The notes beneath the pieces were generated by a model. That model saw only the letters and a list, made by a program, of their open reading frames with translations. It was not told where the DNA came from and did no database searches. 27,787 nt of DNA from Firm-04 sp045591925 (GTDB lineage: Bacteria > Bacillota > Clostridia > Oscillospirales > Ruminococcaceae), in contig JAZNTW010000042.1 in NCBI GenBank assembly GCA_045591925.1, positions 1 through 27,787 of the forward strand, written 5' to 3'. The first letter of the stretch is position 1. The number at the start of each line of letters is the position of its first letter. A program made the position numbers and the translations under genes. Shown here piece by piece: positions 1 through 7,410 of the stretch.

Positions 1-150
1 CTGGCAGTTTATGTGGCGGTGATGTGGTGAGCCGCCGAAATGAGTCAAATCCTCGTCGCTCCGCTCCTCACATTTGGCTCATTTCGTTTATTCTACTTTT
101 ACATCTATTTTTTTGAGGTTGAGTGTAACATATCATTGACAACTCTACAC
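1..150 (+). repeat. Left copy of 150-bp terminal inverted repeat
   Basis: This stretch reappears in reverse complement at 27618-27767 with no gaps and five mismatches (positions 8, 13, 45, 60 and 122), about 97% identity. The similarity stops sharply at position 150, while the outer end runs off the window. Inside it, 36-50 and 72-86 form a 15-bp hairpin stem (one G-T pair) over a 21-base loop, followed by a T-rich stretch. No coding sequence is convincing. It may be the end of a mobile element whose body lies outside, or a dispersed intergenic repeat. Confidence 0.9.
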
Positions 151-178
151 CATTTCTGCAAAAACTTCAATCCGGCAC

Positions 179-207
179 TTGACAAATCCCGCAATATCCA
201 TTATAAT
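179..207 (+). promoter_or_regulatory. Sigma-A promoter of metK
   Basis: A perfect -35 box TTGACA (179-184) and a perfect -10 box TATAAT (202-207) are separated by 17 bases. Transcription would start near 214, immediately before the SAM-I aptamer. Confidence 0.9.
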
Positions 208-216
208 AGAGTAAGC

Positions 217-321
217 CTTATCATGAGCAGTGGAGGAACGGGTCCTGTGAAGCTGCGGCAACCGCGCCCCCAATCGGGTGAATGGTGCCAAGTCCTGCGG
301 CGGTTTCGCCGGAAGATGAGG
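217..321 (+). promoter_or_regulatory. SAM-I (S-box) riboswitch aptamer
   Basis: The leader shows the S-box landmarks in order: CTTATCA at the 5' side of P1, a GTGGAGG-like block, GAAGC followed by CGGCAACC, then ATGGTGCCA, CCTGC, and the closing GATGAG. This matches the SAM-I consensus in order and spacing. It lies between the metK promoter and an intrinsic terminator, so S-adenosylmethionine should favour termination and lower metK expression. This is the known arrangement for methionine-cycle genes in Firmicutes. Confidence 0.95.
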
Positions 322-341
322 AACGTCTGCAATGCAATCGA

Positions 342-370
342 AGCGGCATACGTTCGTATGTCGCTTTTTT
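342..370 (+). terminator. Riboswitch expression-platform terminator
   Basis: A 10-bp stem (342-351 with 356-365, one G-T pair) is followed by six T residues (365-370). It sits 20 bases after the aptamer and 39 bases before the metK start, where the regulated terminator of an S-box leader is expected. Confidence 0.88.
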
Positions 371-408
371 GTATCGCACATGATGCGGCAAATTCAAGGA
401 GGTTCACT

Positions 409-1569
409 ATGAAACGCTTTTTTACATCCGAGTCCGTGACCGAAGGACATCCCGATAAAATCTGTGACCAGATTTCAGATGCCGTTCTCGATGCGATTCT
501 CGACAAAGACCCCATGGCGCGCGTCGCCTGCGAAACCTGTACGACCACCGGTATGGTCATGATTATGGGCGAAATTACCACCTCTGCCCAGATCGACATC
601 CCTGCAATCACGCGCGATGTCATCGTCGATATCGGCTACGACCGCGCAAAATATGGCTTCGATGGCCACACCTGCGCCATCCTGACCTCGATTGATCAGC
701 AGTCCGGCGATATCGCACAGGGCGTTGACGCGGCATTCGAGGACGCTGAGGAACAGGGCGCCGGCGACCAGGGCATGATGTTCGGCTATGCCTGCGATGA
801 GACCGCGGAGCTGATGCCGATGCCGATTTCCCTTGCCCACAAGCTCGCACTGCGCCTCACCGCCATCCGCAAGGACGGTACCCTCAAATACCTCCGTCCG
901 GACGGCAAAACACAAGTCACGGTGGAATACGAAAACGATACGCCCGTGCGCGTGGATACGGTCGTCATCTCGACCCAGCACGCCGCCTCGGTGGAGCTTG
1001 ACCAGATTCGTGAGGATTTGGTGGAGCTTGTCATCAAGCCGACCATTCCGGCAGAGCTGATGGATGCGCAGACCAAAATTTTCATCAATCCGACCGGCAG
1101 ATTCGTCATCGGCGGTCCGCAGGGTGACTCCGGTCTGACCGGCAGAAAAATCATTGTCGATACCTACGGCGGCTACTCCCGTCACGGCGGCGGTGCATTC
1201 TCCGGCAAAGACCCCTCCAAGGTCGATCGTTCGGCGGCGTATATGACCAGATATATCGCGAAAAATATTGTCGCGGCAGGTCTTGCAAAGCGTTGCGAGG
1301 TACAGCTTGCCTATGCGATCGGCGTTGCGAAGCCGGTTTCGGTGTTTGTTGAGACCTTCGGCACGGGTGTTGTGGACGAGGAAACGCTTGCAAATGCAGT
1401 TGCGGCGGTGTTCGATTTGCGCCCGTCCGGCATCATCGAAACGCTTGAGCTGCGCAAGCCGCAGTACCGCAAGCTCGCCGCATACGGCCATATGGGCAGA
1501 GAGGATCTCCTTTCCGCTTGGGAGCGCACCGATAAAATTGACGCGCTCAAAGCCGCAGTCGGCGTATGA
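409..1569 (+). CDS. metK: S-adenosylmethionine synthetase
   Basis: This enzyme makes S-adenosylmethionine from methionine and ATP in the cytosol. The protein is 386 aa, normal for MetK. It begins with the family signature TSESVTEGHPDKICDQISDA, carries GAGDQG and MFGYACDE in the middle domain, and a GGGAFSGKDPSKVDRSAAY block near residue 265, which includes nucleotide-binding and active-site residues. The frame is open far upstream, but the ATG at 409 is preceded by AAGGAGG at 396-402 and lies just after the riboswitch terminator, so it is the real start. The gene stands alone, controlled by its S-box leader, and ends at a strong hairpin. Confidence 0.98.
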   Translation: MKRFFTSESVTEGHPDKICDQISDAVLDAILDKDPMARVACETCTTTGMVMIMGEITTSAQIDIPAITRDVIVDIGYDRAKYGFDGHTCAILTSIDQQSGDIAQGVDAAFEDAEEQGAGDQGMMFGYACDETAELMPMPISLAHKLALRLTAIRKDGTLKYLRPDGKTQVTVEYENDTPVRVDTVVISTQHAASVELDQIREDLVELVIKPTIPAELMDAQTKIFINPTGRFVIGGPQGDSGLTGRKIIVDTYGGYSRHGGGAFSGKDPSKVDRSAAYMTRYIAKNIVAAGLAKRCEVQLAYAIGVAKPVSVFVETFGTGVVDEETLANAVAAVFDLRPSGIIETLELRKPQYRKLAAYGHMGREDLLSAWERTDKIDALKAAVGV

Positions 1570-1583
1570 TTCCATAAAAAAGA

Positions 1584-1627
1584 ACGCTTCCATCTGTGCA
1601 GTCTGCCAAATGGAAGCGTATTTTTTG
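1584..1627. terminator. Terminator after metK
   Basis: A 10-bp perfect stem (1584-1593 with 1610-1619) is followed by a T run at 1621-1627 and preceded by an A run, so it could act in both directions. It begins 14 bases after the metK stop codon. Confidence 0.9.
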
Positions 1628-1695
1628 TGATGATATTCCGAGTGAATAAGGGAAGTATAGATTTGAGTTTTTGGGAGCGTTTGGGGTGTGTTTTT

Positions 1696-1923
1696 AAGGA
1701 TTATTTGATTTCGCGCTTCGCGAAGCGCGATGCAGGGGCTTCGCCCCCTCGCTCCCCCAAGGCAGGGAGCGTATATCACATAAATGGGGCGCCATTACGC
1801 CCATTATCACATAAACAATGGGGTCTGGGGACGAGTCCCCAGCAAGGGGGTTGGGGTGAGTTTGATGTGCAAACTCATAGTAAAACGTGCGCGCTAGCCC
1901 CATTCTCAATCCGTCGGAGACAC
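1696..1923. repeat. Multi-hairpin dispersed repeat, copy A
   Basis: Two segments match copy B at 8605-8890. The first (about 1696-1751) holds the hairpins CGCGCTT/AAGCGCG and GGGGC/GCCCC. The second (1802-1923) holds CTGGGGA/TCCCCAG and GAGTTTG/CAAACTC and ends with a 16-base tail at 1908-1923. Stems are kept while loops differ between copies. Short reading frames across it are not genes. The stretch 1628-2187 otherwise contains no gene. Confidence 0.85.
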
Positions 1924-1925
1924 AA

Positions 1926-1961
1926 AATAAACGGTGTTCGCATCAACAAACACCGTTTATT
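1926..1961. terminator. Hairpin terminator in the repeat region
   Basis: A 13-bp stem (1926-1938 with 1949-1961) has a 10-base loop, an A-rich left flank and a T-rich right flank. It could stop transcription from either side, including read-through from the minus-strand penicillin-binding protein gene that ends at 2188. Confidence 0.65.
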
Positions 1962-1974
1962 TTTATTATAAAGT

Positions 1975-2205
1975 TGCATCGCTACCGCGATGCGATTCAG
2001 AATGGGTGCCTCTATCGTAGGCACCCAAGCCCGCGAACTCTTATCAAGGCTAAGAGTGTTTCGCTCACTGCGGTGAGCGCCGGGGGCTTTGCCCCTCGAC
2101 CCTGCAAACTTTTATTTTGGGGCTACATTTACAAAAATGATGTCTGGGGACGAGTCCCTATTTCAAATCCGTCGGGGACACTTCTAATCAATCCGTCGGA
2201 AACAC
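1975..2205. repeat. Diverged multi-hairpin repeat, copy C
   Basis: This block contains successive hairpins (GCATCG/CGATGC, GGGTGCC/GGCACCC, CGCTCAC/GTGAGCG, GGGGC/GCCCC). It also has a stretch at about 2097-2160 similar to copy B (CCTGCAA, TTTTGGGG, CTACATTTACA) and the motif GTCTGGGGACGAGTCCC of copy A. Two tails AATCCGTCGG(G/A)(G/A)ACAC follow at 2166-2181 and 2190-2205. The second tail lies in the last codons of the penicillin-binding protein gene. Confidence 0.65.
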
Positions 2206-4239
2206 CTCTACCGCCGCTTGATTTAGCGCGACTGCGATGCGAGAATGCGGATAATTTTCCGCATACGAATCAAGAATGCCGCGCACCATAAACTTTGCAT
2301 TTTTGCCGCCCTCGACCATCGCACAAAACGCGATCTCCGGATCCTGCGCCGGCGCAAAGCCAATCACAAACGAATCCGTACCACGCGGCGACTGCGGCGT
2401 ACCGGTCTTGATTGCAACATCAAAACCAAGATTATTGAGGTCATATTCCTTGAGCATCGGCGTTCTTGCCGCACCAATCATGCCGGCTTTCACATACGGA
2501 TATACCGAATCTGCGTTGTTTTGCGCAACCTGTGCCACAACCTCCGGCGACTTCACCATCAGCTGCTCGGTCATCGTATTGTTCCAGTAGGAGTGTATCA
2601 GGTGCGGCTTGTAGCGGATGCCGTTGTTTGCAATCGTCGATGCAACAGTCGCCATTTGCAGCGGCGTGACCTGCACCTCCGACTGACCAATCGCCGCTTG
2701 CAGCAGACAGCCGACATACCAATCAATGCCAAGCTGTTCATAAGTCTCCGGCGAGGCGAGATAACCGCCGCTGTCGCCCGACTCCAGCCCAAGCGGACTG
2801 CCCAGACCAAACAATCGCTCATAATCCAAAAGCAAATCCAGACCCAGCCGCGTGCTCAGCTCATAGAAGAAAATATTGCACGAAACCGTCAGCGAATCCA
2901 TCACATTGATATCGGTATGCCGATTGGTGCAATGAAACGCATGGTCGATATAAACGAATGTCTGGTCACAATGAAACTTCGAATTTGCGTTGATTGTGCC
3001 GGAATCCAAGCCGGCTGTCGCGGTGATCGTCTTAAAGGTCGAGCCGGGACGATACAGACCATCCGTGGCACGATTGATCAGCGGAAAGTTCTCCTGCTCC
3101 GCAACTTTGTTATAATCATCGAGCAATTCCGATAAATCATAGGTCGGAAGCGTTGCCGCGCCAAGCAGCGCATTGCCCATCGTATCCAGCACGACAATCG
3201 CACCGGCATTGACATCCCGACATTCTCCATCGGTTCGGCGCAGCGTCTCACAGTGATTGGCAAGCAGATTTTGCAGCTGCTCCTGCATTTTCGAGTTGAC
3301 GGTCAACTGAATGGTCTTGCCGCCGACCGGTTCCTGTGAAATCACGACCGAGGAAACCTCGCCGTTTGTCACGGTAATGGTTTTTTTGCCGTTCACGCCG
3401 CGCAAATCCGCCTCGCAAGTGCCTTCCAGACCGGTTTTGCCGACCTGGTCGGAGAGCACATAGTCATCGTGACCGTTTTCCTTGAGCGCCTGAAATTCCT
3501 CCGCAGAGTAAATCGGGCCGACATAACCAATCTCGTGCGGCAGAATATTGCCTTTTTCGACAGTTCGAATCGCCTGCTCAATCACGTTCACGCCGTTCAG
3601 TGTGACGCGAAGCTCCTTGATGCGCGTGACGGTATCGAGGTCAATATCGTTACAAAGATAGAACACATTCGACATCGAAAAGCTGCGAAGCTGCATCTCA
3701 TAGCGCACGCCGGCGAGATTGCGCTTCTCCTGTTCGGAATAGCTGTCCGCGATTTCGTAATCGGAAATCAACTTATCTATGCAGTTTTCGGCGGTTGCAT
3801 ACTGATTCAGGCGCAGCATTTTTTTCATCTGCGCAATGTCGTTCTCACGGTTTTTCTCAAAGAAATAGGGCTTTGATTTGGAAATCGGCAGCGTGTCGTT
3901 CCACTCATAGCCGGCATCCTTGAGCAGCTTCAGCACGCGGATGATGACCGCATTTCCCTCGGCATGATCGTCCGGAAAGTACGCCTTTTCGATAATGAGA
4001 CTGTAGCCGATTTTGTTGGAGACAATCGGCTCTGAATTGCAGTCCACGATCTCACCGCGCACCGCCGGAATGACCTGCGTATACACCGATTCCACGATCT
4101 GCGGATGCGCTTCCTCCTCTGCCGCGACGATTTGCAGCTTGACCAGCCGATAAATCGCGAGCGAAGCCGACGCGCAGACCAGCAGCACCAGAAAGCTCGA
4201 CCGCAGAAATTCGGAGATCTGACGAAGTATCTCTTTCAT
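2188..4239 (-). CDS. Class B penicillin-binding protein (transpeptidase)
   Basis: This is a membrane-anchored D,D-transpeptidase that cross-links peptidoglycan outside the membrane. The protein is 683 aa from the ATG at 4239. A membrane segment lies near residues 15-35, then the dimerisation-domain signature RGEIVD, then the transpeptidase domain with S400-TFK, S453-C-N455 and K611-T-G613. A TTG start at 4266 would add nine residues, but AGAGGA sits about ten bases before the ATG. It follows hisS by 45 bases and is probably co-transcribed with it. The type (PBP2/elongation, FtsI/division or SpoVD-like) cannot be set from sequence alone; no PASTA domain is seen. The C-terminus VFPTD is encoded by a copy of the intergenic repeat tail. 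Confidence 0.93.
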   Translation of the reverse strand: MKEILRQISEFLRSSFLVLLVCASASLAIYRLVKLQIVAAEEEAHPQIVESVYTQVIPAVRGEIVDCNSEPIVSNKIGYSLIIEKAYFPDDHAEGNAVIIRVLKLLKDAGYEWNDTLPISKSKPYFFEKNRENDIAQMKKMLRLNQYATAENCIDKLISDYEIADSYSEQEKRNLAGVRYEMQLRSFSMSNVFYLCNDIDLDTVTRIKELRVTLNGVNVIEQAIRTVEKGNILPHEIGYVGPIYSAEEFQALKENGHDDYVLSDQVGKTGLEGTCEADLRGVNGKKTITVTNGEVSSVVISQEPVGGKTIQLTVNSKMQEQLQNLLANHCETLRRTDGECRDVNAGAIVVLDTMGNALLGAATLPTYDLSELLDDYNKVAEQENFPLINRATDGLYRPGSTFKTITATAGLDSGTINANSKFHCDQTFVYIDHAFHCTNRHTDINVMDSLTVSCNIFFYELSTRLGLDLLLDYERLFGLGSPLGLESGDSGGYLASPETYEQLGIDWYVGCLLQAAIGQSEVQVTPLQMATVASTIANNGIRYKPHLIHSYWNNTMTEQLMVKSPEVVAQVAQNNADSVYPYVKAGMIGAARTPMLKEYDLNNLGFDVAIKTGTPQSPRGTDSFVIGFAPAQDPEIAFCAMVEGGKNAKFMVRGILDSYAENYPHSRIAVALNQAAVEVFPTD

Positions 4240-4284
4240 CTTTTGTTCATCCTCTGTTTCTCTCAAAACGGATTTTGCTTTATG

Positions 4285-5586
4285 TTATTCTGCCTCGCTG
4301 CCGAACATTTCCGCAAGGGAAATGCCGGAATAATCCGCGGCAAAATTTTCAGCAGAATCGAGCCGAATCTCAAACTGCTTTCCGGTTTCCATATTTTTGA
4401 TCTGTCCAACGCCGCGTTCCAGCTCGTTCGAGCCGAGTACGACCAGATATTGCGTGCCGAGCTTATTTGCATATTTCATCTGCGATTTGAAGCTGCGGTC
4501 GAGCAGGTCAAATTCCGCACGCACGCCCATATCGCGCAGCGCACAGGCATATTGCAGCGCAACCGGCTTGGCGTCTGCGTCCATCGGTGCAAAATACACA
4601 TCGCATTTTTTCTGTGCAAGAAACGCGCATCCCTGCTGTTCCATGGTCAGAATCAGGCGTTCGAGTCCCATGCCGAAGCCCAATGCCGGAACTGCCTGAC
4701 CGCCTAATTGCTCAATCAGACCATCGTATCTGCCGCCGGCGCAGACCGTACCCTGTGCGCCGATGCACTGCGTGATGAATTCAAACACGGTTTTTGTATA
4801 GTAATCCAGTCCGCGGACGATCTTCGGATTGATGACATATTCCACGCCCATCGAGGTCAGCGCAGACTTTACCGCTTCAAAGTGCGCGCTGCAATCCTCG
4901 CAGAGATAATCGAGAATCACTGGTGCATCCTTGGCAATTTTCTGATCCTCCGGCGATTTGCAGTCGAGCAGACGCATCGGATTGCGGACAAGCCGCTCCT
5001 GACAGGTTTCGCAAAGCTCCTCGCGATGCGGCTCAAAATATGCCTTCAGCGCAGACTGATACGCCGCGCGGCAGATCGGGCAGCCGATGCTGTTGATGTT
5101 CAGCACGATGTCCTTGATGCCGAGGCGGTCGAGGACGGTTTTTCCAAGCAGAATGACCTCCGCATCCGCGTAGGGCGAAGCCGAACCTGCCATCTCCACG
5201 CCGAACTGGTGGAACTCACGGAGTCTGCCTGCCTGCGGACGCTCGTGACGGAAGCAGGAAAGCTGATAGAACGCCTTCTGCGGCAGGGCTTCTGCGAGCA
5301 TTCCGTTCTGGAGCATCGCACGAATCGTGCCGGCAGTGCCCTCCGGTCGGAGTGTGAACTGCGTTTCTCTTGCGACAACGGAGTACATTTCCTTTTGCAC
5401 AACGTCGGTTGTCTCGCCGACCGAGCGCTGGAACAACTCTGTGACCTCAAAGGTCGGGATGCGGATTTCGGTAAAGCCGAAGCTCTCCGCGACTTCTCTG
5501 GTCACCTTTTCGACTGTCAGCCATTTGTGGATGCGCTCCGGGGTGATATCTTCTGTGCCCTGCGGGCGTTTCAGGTAATTTGCCAT
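4285..5586 (-). CDS. hisS: Histidyl-tRNA synthetase
   Basis: This class II synthetase charges tRNA-His with histidine. The protein is 433 aa, close to the usual length. It starts with a GTEDITPE-type motif and has motif 2 (RPEGTAGTIRA followed by FRHERPQAGRLREFHQFGVE), the histidine-specific GLDYYTKTVFEF, and motif 3 (GFGMGLERL), ending in an anticodon-binding domain. A CPIC/CETC cysteine set lies in the insertion, as in many Firmicute enzymes. The ATG at 5586 has AGAGAGGA upstream. I looked for a T-box leader and saw none. The gene overlaps by 16 bases the end of a small Cys-rich frame. Confidence 0.98.
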   Translation of the reverse strand: MANYLKRPQGTEDITPERIHKWLTVEKVTREVAESFGFTEIRIPTFEVTELFQRSVGETTDVVQKEMYSVVARETQFTLRPEGTAGTIRAMLQNGMLAEALPQKAFYQLSCFRHERPQAGRLREFHQFGVEMAGSASPYADAEVILLGKTVLDRLGIKDIVLNINSIGCPICRAAYQSALKAYFEPHREELCETCQERLVRNPMRLLDCKSPEDQKIAKDAPVILDYLCEDCSAHFEAVKSALTSMGVEYVINPKIVRGLDYYTKTVFEFITQCIGAQGTVCAGGRYDGLIEQLGGQAVPALGFGMGLERLILTMEQQGCAFLAQKKCDVYFAPMDADAKPVALQYACALRDMGVRAEFDLLDRSFKSQMKYANKLGTQYLVVLGSNELERGVGQIKNMETGKQFEIRLDSAENFAADYSGISLAEMFGSEAE

Positions 5587-5793
5587 ATTGATGATTCCTC
5601 TCTAGGGTTATTGATTTCCTCGTATCTACTGGAAAATCGTGATTTTTCAAATTCCTTTTGCGTATGATGGATACGCGCTCTCAGACAGCGTTCACAGCCG
5701 CCGTGATTGCGGCAGGTCGGATCATACTGCTTGCTGCCGCGATAGGCTTTACGGTGTTCTTTTCCGGCTGAAATTGCTGTTTTCGAGTCCCAT
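5571..5793 (-). pseudogene. Small Cys-rich basic reading frame, apparently frameshifted
   Basis: On the minus strand an ATG at 5793 with GAGGAT at good spacing starts a frame that stops after 14 codons. Removing one A from an AAAA run joins it to an open frame reading EHRKAYRGSKQYDPTCRN, then HGGCERCLRA, then a charged Lys/Glu-rich tail, ending at 5571. The joined product is about 73 aa with three closely spaced cysteines (CRNHGGCERC). That downstream frame has no ATG, GTG or TTG of its own near the ribosome site. I have a weak memory of short clostridial proteins with a similar YRGS...CRNHG core but cannot name a family. It could be a decayed gene, a sequencing error in a homopolymer, or a real frameshift. 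Confidence 0.45.
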
Positions 5794-5817
5794 GTTATAT
5801 CCTCATAAAAACACAGA

Positions 5818-5846
5818 ATTGCCCCTTTCTGTCCGGAAGGGGCAAT
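5818..5846 (-). terminator. Terminator after the mgsA-like gene
   Basis: A perfect 10-bp stem (5818-5827 with 5837-5846) lies 17 bases after the mgsA-like stop. On the minus strand a T-rich stretch follows (TCTGTGTTTTT). It should separate minD-mgsA from hisS at least partly. Confidence 0.75.
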
Positions 5847-5862
5847 CAGTTCATGTTCATTG

Positions 5863-6270
5863 TCAGAGAACAGCGGAATGCGCAATCTCACGCCAATCGA
5901 GATCGCCGCGCTCCAATGCAAGAATCAGCGCCTCAGCCGTTGCAATATTGGTTGCAACCGGAACATTGTGAACATCGCACAGGCGCAGTAAATTCATATC
6001 ATTCGGCTCATTCACTTTGGGGTTGATCGGGTCGCGGAAGAACAGCAGAACATCGACCTCATCACAGGAAATCCGCGCAGAAATCTCCTGTCCGCCTCCC
6101 TGCGCACCACTGAGGAAGCGTTTGATGGGCAGACCGGTTGCTTCTGCGACCTGCTTACCGGTCGTACCGGTTGCACAAAGCAGATGGCGGCTCAGAATCG
6201 CGGAATATGCGGTGCAGAACTGAATCATCAATTCTTTTTTCGCATCATGTGCAATCAAAGCGATTGTCAT
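5863..6270 (-). CDS. mgsA: Methylglyoxal synthase-like protein with altered active site
   Basis: Members convert dihydroxyacetone phosphate to methylglyoxal. The 135-aa protein keeps the fold landmarks: IALIAHDAKK at the start, CATGTTG phosphate site, SGAQGGGQ loop, LLFFRDP, and LLRLCDVHNVPVATN. By alignment with the E. coli enzyme from memory, the catalytic Asp71 falls on Gly60, His98 on Asn87 and Asp101 on Asn90; only Asp91 (here Asp80) is kept. The spacing 20, 7, 3 between these positions is exact, so the alignment is firm. It may belong to a divergent clostridial subfamily with changed or lost activity. The ATG at 6270 has GAAAGGA upstream. It lies 100 bases after the minD-like gene. Confidence 0.85.
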   Translation of the reverse strand: MTIALIAHDAKKELMIQFCTAYSAILSRHLLCATGTTGKQVAEATGLPIKRFLSGAQGGGQEISARISCDEVDVLLFFRDPINPKVNEPNDMNLLRLCDVHNVPVATNIATAEALILALERGDLDWREIAHSAVL

Positions 6271-6370
6271 TATAAAATCATCCTTTCTGATAAATTGACA
6301 AGGTCATTGCAGCGCTGCGGATACACGCATCCTGCACCCCCGACCTGATAAAGGGGGGAAAGCGCTTGGG

Positions 6371-7111
6371 TCAGCCGAGCTTGACGGTCAACGGTGCGCT
6401 CTCACCGCGCAGGCGCTTGGAAATGGCATCGAATGCCGCGAGGCTCGGCGATGTCGAAGGGATCTGCTCGCCCTTGCCGGTCGCAATGACAAGCTGATAA
6501 TCGTCCGGAATGACACCGATGAGCTGCACACCGATGGTATCAATGATTTCATCAAGATCGCGTACAAGCTGCGCACCGATGGCGCGCTTGCTGATCTTAT
6601 TGATAATGAGTCTCTGACGGCGGTTGCCGCGCGCATAGAACTCATCGGACATCATCTGCGCGTCACGCACACAGATGGGGTCCGGGGTGGTGACGACGAG
6701 GATCAGGTTTGCCTGCTCCACGATGTCAAAGACATGGTTATTGATGCCGGCGCCGGTATCAATGATGATATAATCATAGTATTTACGGACAGCGGCGCAG
6801 ATGTCGATGATCTGCTGAACGGTCACCTGCTGGAACGGGTTCTTCGGCGCGCAGAGGACAAACAGATTGCCTGCCATCGGAACGCGCGTTGCGGCGTCTA
6901 CAGCGGAAACCTTTCCATCGAGCACGTCGCTCAGGTCATATTTGATCTGATCGGTCATGCCGAAAATGATATCAATACAGCGCAGACCGAAATCCAGCTC
7001 AATGATGAGCGTGCGGCTGCCCTGCTTTGCGAGCGTATAGCCAAGGCCGGCGCAGATCGAGGATTTTCCGGTGCCGCCTTTACCGGATGTAACAGCGATT
7101 GTTTTAGACAT
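6371..7111 (-). CDS. MinD/ParA-family ATPase
   Basis: This is a deviant Walker A ATPase of the MinD/ParA/FlhG class, 246 aa from the ATG at 7111 (AAAGGAG upstream). The Walker A motif SGKGGTGKSS lies at residues 9-18. It has GLRCIDIIFG as in MinD, YDLSDVLDG, and IIIDTGAGI, which is nearer the FlhG style than the DSPAG of MinD. The C-terminus ends at about the point where MinD would continue into its membrane-binding amphipathic helix, and no such helix is visible. No minC, minE or flagellar gene is next to it; mgsA follows on the same strand. A septum-placement role is therefore not shown, and the symbol minD would be a loose label. Confidence 0.85.
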   Translation of the reverse strand: MSKTIAVTSGKGGTGKSSICAGLGYTLAKQGSRTLIIELDFGLRCIDIIFGMTDQIKYDLSDVLDGKVSAVDAATRVPMAGNLFVLCAPKNPFQQVTVQQIIDICAAVRKYYDYIIIDTGAGINNHVFDIVEQANLILVVTTPDPICVRDAQMMSDEFYARGNRRQRLIINKISKRAIGAQLVRDLDEIIDTIGVQLIGVIPDDYQLVIATGKGEQIPSTSPSLAAFDAISKRLRGESAPLTVKLG

Positions 7112-7217
7112 ACGGTGACTCCTTTCCCATTTGCTGCGATTAGCCGATCGGCTGAGAGGACGCAGCTTTGCGCAAATTATACAAACGCTCATAATGAGAC
7201 GTATATATGCTATTTAT

Positions 7218-7246
7218 ATTATAACCATAAATCGCAGATTTGTCAA
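7218..7246 (-). promoter_or_regulatory. Sigma-A promoter of the minD-like gene
   Basis: On the minus strand TTGACA (7241-7246) and TATAAT (7218-7223) stand 17 bases apart. The start would be near 7211, giving a leader of about 100 bases. The 7112-7410 interval otherwise shows nothing recognisable. Confidence 0.88.
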
Positions 7247-7410
7247 ATCCCTTTTGCAAAAAAACGAAAAAATTGTCAAGGTCGTTACATTCTGCCTGTC
7301 ACTGTTGTGCATTTTGACGAAATTGTCAGAACCGGTTTGGCACCGAAACGCCATCGCAGTCAAAACGCCGTCATACGCACCGGTTTTTTCAACGGTTCGC
7401 GCAAGAAAAT

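Noticed and set aside
40..408. Upstream extension of metK giving a 509-aa protein
   Set aside because: It runs through the boundary repeat, promoter and SAM-I riboswitch. The MetK homology and the AAGGAGG site both fix the start at 409.
475..1779. 434-codon minus-strand frame opposite metK
   Set aside because: It mirrors metK codons, has no ribosome site and its product resembles no family. It is a shadow frame.
1627..1971. Reading frames of 60-120 codons across the hairpin repeats
   Set aside because: They come from the palindromic GC-rich repeats (for example a recurring FAKRD peptide) and lack start sites.
2245..3135. 296-codon plus-strand frame opposite the penicillin-binding protein
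   Set aside because: The opposite strand carries a complete transpeptidase with all motifs. This frame is Arg/Cys-rich shadow sequence.
5587..5817. T-box leader for hisS
   Set aside because: No T-box core (such as TGGNACCGCG) or suitable antiterminator was found. A Cys-rich frame occupies the interval.
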